The notes beneath the pieces are model-generated. The model was not told the DNA's origin and searched no databases. It was given only the letters and a program-made list of their open reading frames with translations. From positions 62,001 through 126,000 of the forward strand of contig JBMONB010000083.1 of NCBI GenBank assembly GCA_049325315.1: DNA of 64,000 bases, given 5' to 3'. Origin of the DNA: JAWLHU01 sp049325315. GTDB lineage: Bacteria > Bacillota > Sulfobacillia > Symbiobacteriales > Symbiobacteriaceae. Positions 27,087 to 36,382 of this stretch are shown here, piece by piece; within the stretch, counting starts at the first letter, position 1, and each line of letters starts with the position of its first letter. Both the position numbers and the translations under genes were made by a program.

Positions 27087-28274
27087 TCAGTCGCGCCGCA
27101 GCGCTTCAATCGGGTCCAGGTTGGAGGCCCGGAAGGCGGGGTAGAAGCCGAAGATCACGCCCACCGCAGCGGAGAAGCCGAAGGCCAGCACCACCGAGTC
27201 GGCGGTGATCACCGCCGGGAAGCCCAGCACACGGGCGATGACCGCAGCGCCGCCGTAGCCCATGGCCATGCCGATCAGGCCGCCGGTGACCGAGAGGATC
27301 AGCGCCTCGATCAGGAACTGGAGCAGCACATCGTGCTTCTTCGCCCCGATCGCCTTGCGGATGCCGATCTCCCGGGTGCGCTCGGAGACCGAGACCAGCA
27401 TGATGTTCATGATCCCGATGCCGCCCACCAGCAGCGAGATCGAGGCGATGGCGCCCAGCAGCAGGGTGAAGATCCCGGTCACCTGGCCCACCGTCTCCAG
27501 CAGCTGGTCCTGGCTCTGGACCCTCACCGAGTCCGGCGCCCGGAACTTCTCGACATAGAAGTCGGTCAGCATCTGGGTGACGATCGGCGCATCCTGGTCG
27601 CTCTGCGCCTTGACCGTCAGCGCCTGGATCCGGTTCAGCCCCAGCGCCCGGGCCAGGGTGGTGTAGGGAACCAGAATCCGGTCGTCCTGGTTCTGGCCGC
27701 CGAAGCCGGTCCCCTTCGGTTCCGCCACGCCGAGCACCGTCCACGACTGGCCCAGAAAGCGGACCGTCTGGCCCACCGGGTTGGCCCCCTCGCCGAAGAG
27801 CTGGATGGCCGTCTCGGTGCCCAGCACCGCCACCCGGCGGCGGGTGGCCACATCTTGCTCGGTGAAGAAGGAGCCGGTCAGCAGCCCGCGCTCCCGCACA
27901 AACGGGTACTCGGAGCCGGTGCCCTCGATATCTACCTGGTAGGCGTCGCTGAGGCCATCGGACTTGACCGACTGCTGGCTGGCGTTGACCATGGGCAAAA
28001 TGGCGGCGATGCCGGGAATGCGGGCCCGAATCTCCGCCAGATCCTTCGCTTCGATCCGGCGGCCTGTCCCCCGCGGGGAGACGGTGATCAGGTTGGAGCC
28101 CAGGGTCTGAATGGAGGAGGTGGCCGAGGCCTGGGCGCCCTGGCCCACCGAGACGAGGGCGATCACGGCGGCGACGCCGATGATGATCCCCAGCATGGTC
28201 AGCACCGAGCGGAGCTTGTTGCCGGCGATGCCCAGCCATGCGGTGCGGATCGATTCCAGGAGAATGAAGAGCAT
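27087..28274 (-). CDS. MacB-type ABC transporter permease
   Basis: A 395-residue FtsX-like permease. An N-terminal helix (NKLRSVLTMLGIIIGVAAVIALVSVG) is followed by a large extracytoplasmic MacB_PCD domain and three C-terminal helices with the conserved RTREIGIRKAIGAK loop. MacB-type systems act by mechanotransmission on exported peptides or antibiotics rather than classical transport through the membrane. It overlaps the ATPase gene by one base. In a single-membrane Firmicute the partner is an HlyD-like adaptor without an outer-membrane channel, as here. Confidence 0.92.
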   Translation of the reverse strand: MLFILLESIRTAWLGIAGNKLRSVLTMLGIIIGVAAVIALVSVGQGAQASATSSIQTLGSNLITVSPRGTGRRIEAKDLAEIRARIPGIAAILPMVNASQQSVKSDGLSDAYQVDIEGTGSEYPFVRERGLLTGSFFTEQDVATRRRVAVLGTETAIQLFGEGANPVGQTVRFLGQSWTVLGVAEPKGTGFGGQNQDDRILVPYTTLARALGLNRIQALTVKAQSDQDAPIVTQMLTDFYVEKFRAPDSVRVQSQDQLLETVGQVTGIFTLLLGAIASISLLVGGIGIMNIMLVSVSERTREIGIRKAIGAKKHDVLLQFLIEALILSVTGGLIGMAMGYGGAAVIARVLGFPAVITADSVVLAFGFSAAVGVIFGFYPAFRASNLDPIEALRRD

Positions 28275-29014
28275 CAGCCGCTCACCTCCCGGGTGGCGCC
28301 GGACAGCTTTGCCAGCTCCTGCTGGGCGTCGAGCGGCTCCGGGTTGATCTCGTCGCTGACGATCAGGCCGTCCATCAGGCGGACCACCCGCCTGCAGTGG
28401 GCGGCCACCCGCTCGTCATGGGTGACCAGCACCACCGTGCGCCCCTCGGCGTTCAGCTCCTGAAAGAGCGCCAGCACCTCTTGCCCGGTGCGGCTGTCGA
28501 GGGCGCCGGTGGGCTCATCGGCCAGCAAGATCGACGGGTGGGCGCCGATCGCCCTGGCGATCGCCACCCGCTGCTGCTGCCCGCCCGAGAGCTGGGCCGG
28601 CCGGTGGTGGCCCCGGTTGCCCAGCCCCACCCGCTCCAGCGCCGCCTGGGCCATCTCCCGCCGCCTGCGCCCCGGGACAGACCGGTAGATCAGCGGGGTC
28701 TCCACGTTCTGCAGCGCTGTGAGCTTGGTGAGCAGGTTGAACTGCTGGAAGACGAAGCCGATGTGCTGGTTGCGCACCTCGGCCCGCTGGTTGTCGTCGA
28801 TCCGGCCGACCTCCTTGCCGGCCAGGTAGTAGTCGCCGGCGGTGGGGCGGTCGAGGCAGCCGATCATGTTCATGAGGGTCGACTTGCCCGAGCCCGACGG
28901 CCCCATGATCGCCACCATCTCGCCCTCATGTACCGTCAGGTCGATGCCGGCCAGGGCGTGGACCGCCGTCTCGCCCTTGCCGTAGACCTTGGTCATGCCC
29001 GCAATGCGAATCAT
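28274..29014 (-). CDS. MacB/LolD-type ABC transporter ATP-binding protein
   Basis: A 246-residue ATPase with Walker A GPSGSGKSTLMNMIGCLDRP, signature LSGGQQQRVAIARA, Walker B ILLADEPTGALDS and the switch VLVTHDERVA. The FVFQQFNLL region is diagnostic of the MacB/LolD/Salmochelin group. It works with the permease overlapping its end. It overlaps the adaptor gene by 4 bases. The C-terminal tail carries an extra 20 residues rich in Glu and Ala. Confidence 0.94.
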   Translation of the reverse strand: MIRIAGMTKVYGKGETAVHALAGIDLTVHEGEMVAIMGPSGSGKSTLMNMIGCLDRPTAGDYYLAGKEVGRIDDNQRAEVRNQHIGFVFQQFNLLTKLTALQNVETPLIYRSVPGRRRREMAQAALERVGLGNRGHHRPAQLSGGQQQRVAIARAIGAHPSILLADEPTGALDSRTGQEVLALFQELNAEGRTVVLVTHDERVAAHCRRVVRLMDGLIVSDEINPEPLDAQQELAKLSGATREVSG

Positions 29015-30768
29015 GGACGGCTCCCCCCCGTCGGGCCCTGGGGCGTGGTGGTGGCGCCGGGGGCGTTGCGGCCACCGCCGGGGAAGCCGCCTCCGCCGAA
29101 TGGGCCCACTCCGCTCTGGGGCTGAATCGTGGCGACGATCACCGGATCGCCCTCGTTCAGCCCGCCGGTGATCTCATAGCGGTCGTTGGTCCGGACGCCC
29201 ACCTGGACCTCCTTGCGGACCACCTGGTCGCCCTCCAGCACGTTGACGAAGGCCCGGCCCTGCATCACCCGCACAGCGGCGACCGGCAGGTAGAGCACAT
29301 TCTGCCGCTCCTGCACCACGATGTTGACCGAGGAGTTCATGCCGGCCATCAGCCCGTCGGGCCTCTCCACCGCCACGGTCACCTCGAAGGTGGCGATGTC
29401 GTTGCGGAAGGTGCCCTCGGGGTTGACCCGGGTCACCTGGCCCCGGTAGGTCTTGCCGGGCAGGGCATCGAGGGTGATCTCCGCCGGCTGGCCCACCTTG
29501 ATCTGGGCCACATCGAGCTCATCGACGCTGATGGTCACCTCCATGGTGGAGTAGTCGGCCACCCGGAAGAGGTTGGTGCTGGCGCTCACCTTGTCGCCCA
29601 CGATGGCGGTGAGGGCCGAGATTGTACCGCTCACCGGCGCCTTGACCACCAGGTCATCCACATCGGACTGCCGCTGGGAGAGGGTGAGCTGCGCCTGCTG
29701 GAGCTTCTGCTGGTAGGTGGTCAGCTGGCGGCTGGGGTCCTGGGCGGGCTCCAGCAGGTTGGTCAGGTTCTGCTCCTGGGTCTTCAGATCGTTGGCCGCC
29801 TGCTCCAGCTGGAGCAGCAGCGGGTCGTTCTCGATGGTCAGCAGCAGGTCACCGGCGCCGACCCGTTCGCCCTCGGCGGCGTGGAGCGCCTCGACCGTGC
29901 CGGCGACCTTGGCCCGGACCTCGGTGGCGTCGTTCTGCACCGAGCCGCTGCCTAAAATCGCGTAGGTGAGGCCCGGAACCTGAATCGCCACCTGGCCCAC
30001 CATGCCGGGCCGGATTCCCACCACCGCCGGCAGGTCGATGGCGACCGGCACGTTGGCATCTCGGTTACCCGAGAGGGGCGTGGCGGTGCCGCCGATGCGG
30101 GCGACGGCGCCCTGGAGCGTCCCGTGGCCCGGCAGGGAGACCGTGGCCTTGTCGCCCGGCTTGAGGGCGCTGGCGCTCTCCTGGGCGAGCGGGACGATCA
30201 GGGTGGGGGTGGTGTCATCGTAAAGGGTAAAGAGCAGGCTGTTGTTGTTCACCGAGCCGCCGGTCACGGCGGTCACCGAGGCGACCACCCCGGCGACGGG
30301 GGCCGTCACCTGCAGGTTGGCCACGTCGTCTTGCCGCTGCTGGAGCGTGGCCCGGGCGCTCTCCACCTTCAGTTCCTGCGCCCGCACGGCGGTGGCCAGC
30401 GGGTTCAGCAGGTTCTCCAGGTTGGTCCGGGCGCTCTGCACATCGAGCTGCGACTGGGTCAGGCTGGCCACCAGCGACTTGTTCTCCAGCACCACCACCG
30501 GCTGGCCGGCCACTACCCGGTCGCCGTCCTTCGCCAGAATCTGGGTGATGGCGCCCGACTGGTTGGCCCGGACCGTTACGCCATTAACCGACCGGACGGG
30601 CCCATTGCCCGAGACCTCGGACCGGATTGTGCCGCGCCGGACCGGCTGCTGGACATGCTGGGGGGCGTTCTTGGCGGTGGCGGTGGATGCCCTGCGGGAC
30701 ATGAACCACCAGCCCCCGGTCCCCAGCAGGGCCACGATCACGAGGCCGGCGATCACCTTTTTCTGCAT
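29011..30768 (-). CDS. HlyD/MacA-like efflux adaptor with duplicated lipoyl-hairpin module
   Basis: A 585-residue membrane-fusion protein with an N-terminal anchor (VIAGLVIVALLGTGGWWFM). The usual adaptor has one lipoyl-like domain split by a coiled-coil hairpin; this one appears to have two in tandem. The first runs from VRANQSGAITQIL through RATLQQRQDDVANLQV to VTAPVAGVVASV. The second runs from VRAKVAGTVEAL through LTLSQRQSDVDDLVV to KAPVSGTISALT. Beta-barrel and membrane-proximal domains follow, and the end is Gly/Pro-rich. It connects the MacB-type transporter to the cell envelope. The gene is 32 bases after the kinase gene. Confidence 0.88.
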   Translation of the reverse strand: MQKKVIAGLVIVALLGTGGWWFMSRRASTATAKNAPQHVQQPVRRGTIRSEVSGNGPVRSVNGVTVRANQSGAITQILAKDGDRVVAGQPVVVLENKSLVASLTQSQLDVQSARTNLENLLNPLATAVRAQELKVESARATLQQRQDDVANLQVTAPVAGVVASVTAVTGGSVNNNSLLFTLYDDTTPTLIVPLAQESASALKPGDKATVSLPGHGTLQGAVARIGGTATPLSGNRDANVPVAIDLPAVVGIRPGMVGQVAIQVPGLTYAILGSGSVQNDATEVRAKVAGTVEALHAAEGERVGAGDLLLTIENDPLLLQLEQAANDLKTQEQNLTNLLEPAQDPSRQLTTYQQKLQQAQLTLSQRQSDVDDLVVKAPVSGTISALTAIVGDKVSASTNLFRVADYSTMEVTISVDELDVAQIKVGQPAEITLDALPGKTYRGQVTRVNPEGTFRNDIATFEVTVAVERPDGLMAGMNSSVNIVVQERQNVLYLPVAAVRVMQGRAFVNVLEGDQVVRKEVQVGVRTNDRYEITGGLNEGDPVIVATIQPQSGVGPFGGGGFPGGGRNAPGATTTPQGPTGGSRP

Positions 30769-30800
30769 GGTGGATGTTCCCTCCGCGCGAAGATCAAGTT

Positions 30801-32249
30801 CTAGGGTTCCGGGGTCGCCAGCGGAAACTGGAAGCCGAAGGTGGAGCCCTGCCCCACGGTGGACTCGACCCAGACCCGGCCCCCCTGCAGCTCCACCAGC
30901 TGGCGGGCGATGGTCAGCCCGAGGCCGGAGCCGCTCTTGTCGGGGGTGCGGGCCCGGTCGACCTTGTGGAAGCGCTCCCAGACCAGGGGCAGCTCCTCCG
31001 GCGGGATGCCGGGGCCGGTGTCGGTCACGGTGACCGTAATCCTCTCGCCCTCCACCAGCGCCCGCACCGCCACCGTTCCGCCGGGCGGGGTGTGGGCCAG
31101 CCCGTTCTGCAGCAGGTTGACCAGCACCTGCTCCACCCGCTCCGGCTCGACCTCCACCACGGGGAGGACCGAGGGAATCGTGGCCACCAGCGCCACCCCG
31201 GCAGCGGCGGCGGGGCTCTCGAAGACCGCCGCGGCCCGGGTCAGGTAGGGCGCCAGGTCGCAGGGGATCGGGTGGAGCTTCAGCCGCCCGGCCTCCAGGC
31301 GGGAGACATCGAGCAGATCGTTGACCAGCCGGGTGAGGCGGCCCACCTCCTGCCGGACGATGGCGAAGTGCTCCCGCCGCCCCGCCTCGCCGCCGATCCC
31401 GTCGTGAATCGCTTCGATATAGCCGGAGATCCGGGTCAGCGGCCCCTTCAGCTCGTGGGAGACGTGGGCCAGCAGCTCCTTGCGGGCACCCTCCAGCCGG
31501 CCCAGCTCCGCCGCCATCTCGTTGAAGCCCCGGGCCAGGGCGCCCACCTCATCGGGGGAGCGCCAGTCGACCCGGGCGGTGAAGTCGCCACGGGCCACCT
31601 GCCTCCCGGCCTCGCTCACCAGGGTGATCGGCCGGGCGATCCGCTGGGAGACGTAGTAGCTGATCGCCGCCACGATGCCGGCGGCGATGGCGGCGCCGGT
31701 CAGGAAGAAGAGGAGGGGCTGCCCCTCCCGCATCTTGTCCCTGGTCCCCAGCGAGGCGGGCACTAAGAAGACGGCGCCCTTCACCTCGCCCGCCTGCACC
31801 ACCGGGACGGCCACCGTGGGCCGCCGCAGGGGGGGCGGCGTGGGGCGCTCGGGGGTGGAGCGAATGCCCGGCTGGACCCCCGGCCCCAGGATCACCGGCT
31901 CGCCCTTCAGCACCTCGTTCACCGTTTCGGGGGCGACCCGCTTGCCCCGGCTGGGGGTGGCGGCGGAAGAGGCCATGCGAATCAGCCCCTCCCGGTCCAC
32001 CAGCCAGATATGGACCGACTGGCCCCGCTCCACGGCGTCAATGGTCTCCTGAAGCTGGCGCATCTCGGGGCTGTTCCAGTCCCGGTCGGCCAGCAGGGCG
32101 GCGAGTATCCTGCCGTAGTCCATCAACTGTTCATCGACCACCTGCCGGAAGGCGGACCATACCTTATAGCCGGCGTAGCCGGAGCTGATAACGAGCGCCA
32201 GGACGGCGATCAGCAGGTGGGTGGCGAAGAGTCGGTGGAAGATCCTCAT
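30801..32249 (-). CDS. Membrane sensor histidine kinase (HAMP, HisKA, HATPase)
   Basis: A 482-residue kinase of classical layout: one helix at 11-30, an extracytoplasmic sensor of about 140 residues with a Pro-rich loop, a second helix, HAMP, HisKA with the phosphoacceptor in LLAHVSHELKGPLTRI, and HATPase_c with the N box, DTGPGIP and GSGLGLTIA. It pairs with the OmpR-type regulator whose gene overlaps it by 4 bases. Position at the head of the efflux operon suggests it senses an envelope-active compound or the transported substrate. Confidence 0.93.
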   Translation of the reverse strand: MRIFHRLFATHLLIAVLALVISSGYAGYKVWSAFRQVVDEQLMDYGRILAALLADRDWNSPEMRQLQETIDAVERGQSVHIWLVDREGLIRMASSAATPSRGKRVAPETVNEVLKGEPVILGPGVQPGIRSTPERPTPPPLRRPTVAVPVVQAGEVKGAVFLVPASLGTRDKMREGQPLLFFLTGAAIAAGIVAAISYYVSQRIARPITLVSEAGRQVARGDFTARVDWRSPDEVGALARGFNEMAAELGRLEGARKELLAHVSHELKGPLTRISGYIEAIHDGIGGEAGRREHFAIVRQEVGRLTRLVNDLLDVSRLEAGRLKLHPIPCDLAPYLTRAAAVFESPAAAAGVALVATIPSVLPVVEVEPERVEQVLVNLLQNGLAHTPPGGTVAVRALVEGERITVTVTDTGPGIPPEELPLVWERFHKVDRARTPDKSGSGLGLTIARQLVELQGGRVWVESTVGQGSTFGFQFPLATPEP

Positions 32250-32926
32250 AGCTGCACCGCCTCAAATTTGTAGCCAAGGCCCCAGACGGTCTTGATCGAC
32301 CCCTTGGCCGGCCCCAGTTTCTCCCGCAGCCGGGAGATGTGGACCTCCAGCGTCCGGGCATCGCCGCTGTCAAAGCCCCAGACCCGCTCGATCAGCTGCT
32401 CGCGCGGGAAGGCGCGCCCGGGGTTGTAGGCCAGCAGCCAGAGGATCTCAAACTCCTTGGGGGTCAGCTCGATCAGCTCCCCCCTAACGTGGAGGGTGTA
32501 CCGCTCCCGGTCGATCACCAGGCCGGGGTATTCCACCCGTTCCCTCCCCTCCGAGAGGGGCGGCTCCTTGGCCCGCCGGATCAGCGCCCTGACCCGGGCC
32601 ACCAGCTCGCGGGGAAGGAAGGGCTTGACCACGTAGTCGTCGGCCCCCTCCTCGAACCCCCGGACACGGTCCTCTTCCTCGCCAAGGGCGGTGACCATTA
32701 AGATGGGCGTTCGGCTTGAGCGCCGGATCCGGCGGCATACCTCCCAGCCGTCGATCCCCGGCAGCATCAGATCTAACAAGATCAGATGGGGCGACCACTC
32801 CGCCGCCCGGCTCACGCCCTGGAGTCCTGTGTGCACCGCCTCAACCTGGAACCCGGCCTCCCGCAGGTAGAGCACCATCAGGTTGGCCAGGGCGAGGTCA
32901 TCCTCCACAATTAACACGCGTTCCAT
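32246..32926 (-). CDS. OmpR/PhoB-family response regulator
   Basis: A 226-residue transcription factor. The receiver has Asp52 (LLDLMLPGIDG) and a conserved Lys in VVKPFLPREL; the C-terminal winged helix has LTPKEFEILWLLAYNPG and RTLEVHISRLREKLG. It is first in the minus-strand operon RR-HK-adaptor-ATPase-permease-secreted protein and likely activates it. The divergent gene at 33008 starts 81 bases away, so the regulator may influence that one too. Confidence 0.94.
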   Translation of the reverse strand: MERVLIVEDDLALANLMVLYLREAGFQVEAVHTGLQGVSRAAEWSPHLILLDLMLPGIDGWEVCRRIRRSSRTPILMVTALGEEEDRVRGFEEGADDYVVKPFLPRELVARVRALIRRAKEPPLSEGRERVEYPGLVIDRERYTLHVRGELIELTPKEFEILWLLAYNPGRAFPREQLIERVWGFDSGDARTLEVHISRLREKLGPAKGSIKTVWGLGYKFEAVQL

Positions 32927-33007
32927 GTGACCACCTTACCCTACAAGGTTTACGAAAGCCTCAAGTCGAATGAGGGAATCGGAGCGAACCTTTGGGAGGA
33001 CCCATCC

Positions 33008-33955
33008 ATGAACCTGCTGGGCTGCCGTCTCCCGGAGGCGACCCTTGCCTCGTGGGAACGGCGACTTGTCTTTGAACGGGAACCGGTCTTCGTCACCCCG
33101 GCGGTGCGCCGCTGGCTGCCGGCTGGCGCCGTGGTGCTGAGCGCGGCGGAGCTGCGGGAGAACCACGCCCTGGCGCCCCTGGACCTCTGGGACAGCTACG
33201 GCCTCTATCGGACGAACCGGCGGGAGGCCGAGGTGGCCTTTCTGACCCCAGCCGAACTCTGGGAGCTGCCAGAGGAGGGGCGGCAGGAGCTGATGGCGCT
33301 GCAGGCCGAGCGGGGCCGGGGCCAGATCTATACCGAGCAGTGGCTCCACAAGGTGGGGGTGAGCCGGCCCGGGGGTGCGCGGGACCGCTTTGAGTGGGCT
33401 GGCAGCCACCGCTTCGCCCTGCGCCACGACGCCTGGTGGACGCTCTCGCCCGACGAACGGCGCCGCTGGCTGCTCCACTTTGTCAGCGAGGAGCGCAACT
33501 CCTGCCTGTCGGGGGAGCTGTCGCCGGAGGAGTGGCGGCGGATCGAGGAGCGCCACGGCCCGCAGATCCGGCTGCTGGCGGGCACCTTCGCCCCGGAGAG
33601 CGGGCCCAACTGCTTCGCCACCGCCCTGGCGGGGGCGACCCGCTCGGAGGCCACGGCGCTGTCGATCGCCGGGCACTGGCTGCACCCGGAGCCGTTTCTG
33701 CGAGGGCTGGCGGAGCGGGGTTTCGAGCTGGCCCCCATGCCGGCGGACCTCTCGGCGCTGCCCGAGGGCGCGGTGATTCTCTTTGTCGATGCGGAGAAGC
33801 GACCGCAGCACGCCGCCTACTACCTGGGGGAGGGGCTGGTGCTGAACAAGGACGCACAGGGCTGGTTTGTGCCCCGGCAGATCCGGCCCGTGACCGAACT
33901 GATGGCGGAATGGCTGACGGAGCCGGTGCGGGCCCACATCTACGTGAGGAGGTAG
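33008..33955 (+). CDS. Hypothetical protein with a possible Cys-His hydrolase domain
   Basis: A 315-residue cytosolic protein without a recognised family. The start at 33008 follows GGGAGG. The C-terminal third has features of a papain-like or NlpC/P60-like fold: Cys202 at the start of a helix (GPNCFATALAGA), then an ILFVDAEK strand, His268 (RPQHAAYYL) and the following GLVLNKDAQGW strand. The N-terminal 190 residues are Trp/Arg-rich, and ERNSCLSGELSPEEWRRIEE suggests a helical region. The function is a guess from motif spacing. It precedes the cupin-fusion gene by 6 bases, so the two are probably co-expressed. Confidence 0.55.
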   Translation: MNLLGCRLPEATLASWERRLVFEREPVFVTPAVRRWLPAGAVVLSAAELRENHALAPLDLWDSYGLYRTNRREAEVAFLTPAELWELPEEGRQELMALQAERGRGQIYTEQWLHKVGVSRPGGARDRFEWAGSHRFALRHDAWWTLSPDERRRWLLHFVSEERNSCLSGELSPEEWRRIEERHGPQIRLLAGTFAPESGPNCFATALAGATRSEATALSIAGHWLHPEPFLRGLAERGFELAPMPADLSALPEGAVILFVDAEKRPQHAAYYLGEGLVLNKDAQGWFVPRQIRPVTELMAEWLTEPVRAHIYVRR

Positions 33956-33961
33956 TGGCGC

Positions 33962-34840
33962 ATGCAGATCATCCGTTTCGGACCCGAACAGGCTCGCCCG
34001 GTGGTCCGGTACGGGTCTGACTTTCACATGGCCCGGGTCCACACGGTGGGCGGTGAGATCTTTGTGGGGGCGATGTACATTCCGGCCGGTGGGCTGGTGG
34101 GGTATCACCCGGCCACCTGTCCGCAGCTCTTCATGGTGGTGCAGGGCAGCGGCTGGGTGCGGGCGGGCCTTGGCGAACGGGTGGAGGTCTCGGCGGGCAG
34201 CGCCGCCCTCTGGGAGAAGGGGGAGAAGCACGAGGCGGGCTCTGAGACGGGCATGAACGTGATCGTGCTGGAGTATGAGATTCCGGCGGAGATCCACCGC
34301 TTCCCGGCGGAGGGGCAGACCTGGACCGTCTCGCTGGCCCGGGGCGACGAGCGGGAGCGGCAGGCGCTGGACCAGCTGGCGCGGCTGCTGCAGGACTACG
34401 ACCTGGCCAAGTGGGCCTTCACCCGGCGGGTCCACATTGAGAGAGGGACGATCCCGCACAGCCACCCGGTGCTGACGCTCAACACCCGCCACCTGGACCG
34501 GGACGATCTGGCGCTCTCCACCTTTCTGCACGAGCAGGTCCACTGGTTTGAGGTGGAGCGTCGGGGGCAGGCGGATGCGGCGATCGCTGAACTGAAGCAG
34601 CGCTACCCGGAGGTGCCGGTGGACCATCCGGAGGGGGCGGGCAGCGAGGAGTCGACCTACCTGCACCTGATCATCTGCCCGCTGGAGGTGCGGGCGGTGC
34701 GGGAGGTGCTGGGGGCGACGGCGGCCCGACGAGTGCTGGACTACTGGGCAGGGGATCACTATAAGTGGGTCTACCAGACGGTCCAGCGGGACGGCCCGGC
34801 CCTGGAGGCGCTCCTGGAGCGGCACGGGTTGTTGCTGTAG
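33962..34840 (+). CDS. Cupin domain fused to an HExxH metallopeptidase-like domain
   Basis: A 292-residue protein with two apparent domains. Residues about 30-105 form a cupin barrel (IPAGGLVGYHPATCPQLFMVV, then GSAALWEKGEKHEA), with His49 and others as possible metal or ligand contacts. Residues about 125-290 contain HEQVH at 190-194 in STFLHEQVHWFE, a zincin-type HExxH motif, with a downstream acidic stretch (EGAGSEEST) that could give a third ligand. No signal peptide. The fusion suggests a ligand-sensing or stability domain controlling a protease, but this is inference. It follows the Cys-His candidate gene by 6 bases. Confidence 0.6.
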   Translation: MQIIRFGPEQARPVVRYGSDFHMARVHTVGGEIFVGAMYIPAGGLVGYHPATCPQLFMVVQGSGWVRAGLGERVEVSAGSAALWEKGEKHEAGSETGMNVIVLEYEIPAEIHRFPAEGQTWTVSLARGDERERQALDQLARLLQDYDLAKWAFTRRVHIERGTIPHSHPVLTLNTRHLDRDDLALSTFLHEQVHWFEVERRGQADAAIAELKQRYPEVPVDHPEGAGSEESTYLHLIICPLEVRAVREVLGATAARRVLDYWAGDHYKWVYQTVQRDGPALEALLERHGLLL

Positions 34841-34909
34841 GGGAACCGCGGGTCTCTGGCAGGCGTCTTATGGGTGCGCGCCTTTGGCGTGGCAGAGAGG
34901 GATGATGCG

Positions 34910-36094
34910 ATGCGCAGGGCTGCCGTTTGGCTGCTTGCTTTCACGGTGCTTCTGTCGGCCTGTGCCAGACCCAAGAGTCCGCCCCCGGCGCCGCCGGAGC
35001 CGACCCCGGCTCCTCCGCCTGCCGCTTCCGCACCCAAGGAACCGCCGCCGGGGCCCGACCTGATGGCGCTGGCGGGGCCCTACGAGCTGGGGCTGGCGGA
35101 GCTGCAGGCGGGGCTGGTTCGCTACCTGAGCCAGGGGGACGGGAGTCTGGCCGAGCGGCTGGAGCGCCTTTATGATCACTGGAACCTCCGGCCGCAGGAT
35201 GACCACCCGCGCCTGGCGGAGGCGGACCTGGACGGCGATGGCTCCGCCGAGGTGGTGACCGCCCTGAACGGGGAGGGCGGGATCACCGGGACCGGGGCGC
35301 TCTTTGTGATCTACCGGCGGGGTGGCGAGATCGTGGTGGAGCGGTCGGACGATGACGGGCTGCCGGGGGTGCGGCTCTTTGACGTGGCGGACCTGACCGG
35401 CGACGGGGATCCTGAGATCGCCTGGTCTTCCACCCAGACGGGGGCCCATACAGCGCACACCCGGGTGCTGGTCTCCCGCTGGAAGCAGGGGCGCTTTGAA
35501 CCGCTGCCGGGCGAGATGGAGATCGCTAACGCCCGCCTCTCCCGGGAGGGGCGCGATCTGCTGCTGAGCGGCGGGCTGGTGGGGTCGGCGGGCGCCGGTT
35601 CGGCGCAGCGGGCCCGGACCGACCGCTACCGCTGGAGCGACGCCGCCTTCCGGCTGGTGGACCGGCAGTTTGCTGCCTCGCCCTTCGCCTACCACCGCCT
35701 GCAAGATGGCATCGTCGCCGAGTCCTTCGGGCGCGCGGCCGATGCCGAGCGGGCCTTCCGGGAGGCGCTGGAGCCGGATCGGGCGGCCCTGGGCGACGGA
35801 ATGGTGCCGCCCGAGAAGAGGGCAGAGTTCAGCGGGGCGGTGCGTGCCTTCGCCCGCTTCCGGCTGGGGCTGCTGCTCCGGGAGGCGGGGACCGGCGACC
35901 CGGCAGCGCCCTTTGCCGGCCTGGTCCAGACCCTTGCCAGCGCCCCGGACCGGGCCGGGGCCTGCAAGGCGGCGGAGGAGTGGGCCCGGCAGCACCCGGC
36001 CTTCCTGGAGGCGCTGGCCAGCCCCTACGGCTACGCCAACCCGGCCTGGCAGCCCGAGGATCTCTGCGGGCCGCTGCCCGACTCGTCGATCTAG
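34910..36094 (+). CDS. FG-GAP/VCBS-like calcium-binding lipoprotein
   Basis: A 394-residue exported lipoprotein. The start at 34910 gives a signal peptide with lipobox LLSAC followed by a Pro/Ala-rich linker (about 35 residues). Two calcium-type loops are visible, ADLDGDGSAEVV and ADLTGDGDPEIA, about 58 residues apart, as in FG-GAP or integrin-like repeats. The later part is helical and rich in Arg and Ala, with a pair of cysteines. It probably decorates the outer face of the membrane; its ligand is unknown. An upstream start would add 12 residues without a better site. Confidence 0.65.
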   Translation: MRRAAVWLLAFTVLLSACARPKSPPPAPPEPTPAPPPAASAPKEPPPGPDLMALAGPYELGLAELQAGLVRYLSQGDGSLAERLERLYDHWNLRPQDDHPRLAEADLDGDGSAEVVTALNGEGGITGTGALFVIYRRGGEIVVERSDDDGLPGVRLFDVADLTGDGDPEIAWSSTQTGAHTAHTRVLVSRWKQGRFEPLPGEMEIANARLSREGRDLLLSGGLVGSAGAGSAQRARTDRYRWSDAAFRLVDRQFAASPFAYHRLQDGIVAESFGRAADAERAFREALEPDRAALGDGMVPPEKRAEFSGAVRAFARFRLGLLLREAGTGDPAAPFAGLVQTLASAPDRAGACKAAEEWARQHPAFLEALASPYGYANPAWQPEDLCGPLPDSSI

Positions 36095-36100
36095 CTTGTG

Positions 36101-36137
36101 CGCCCTCTGCTGTCCGGTAGTCTGGACGCAGGGGGCG
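36101..36137 (+). terminator. Hairpin after the lipoprotein gene
   Basis: CGCCCTCTGC pairs with GCAGGGGGCG (one G-U) with an inner GTCC/GGAC pair, seven bases after the stop. No T tract follows. Confidence 0.6.
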
Positions 36138-36193
36138 TCTCGCGCCCGGGGGGTATACCCGCCGGAACAGGGCCGAAACGGGGCGGAAATCGG

Positions 36194-36253
36194 CCTATCG
36201 CCAGATTTTGAACAGGGCCTGGGAGGGTCTGATGTGCAAAATCTGGCGATAGG
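36194..36253. repeat. 17-bp inverted repeat in intergenic region
   Basis: CCTATCGCCAGATTTTG at 36194-36210 is repeated in perfect inverse at 36237-36253, with 26 bases between. It resembles a second, weaker inverted pair (CAGTTTTTG at 36383-36391 with CAAAAACTG at 36418-36426) 190 bases away, so the two may be members of one palindromic repeat family. Confidence 0.75.
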
Positions 36254-36382
36254 GCCCTTCCAGGGGTCCGGGGCGCGCTCATTGGGGGGCTCTGACCGCC
36301 AGGAACGCTGCATAACCCGCCCAAGACCACGATTGCTACCCCTGGGGGGTAGGATTCTCCGCTCAGACCTACCGGATCGCGC

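Noticed and set aside
32936..34825. Minus-strand frame of 629 codons opposite the Cys-His and cupin genes
   Set aside because: Composition is of an antisense frame, and the plus-strand genes have good ribosome binding sites and motifs.
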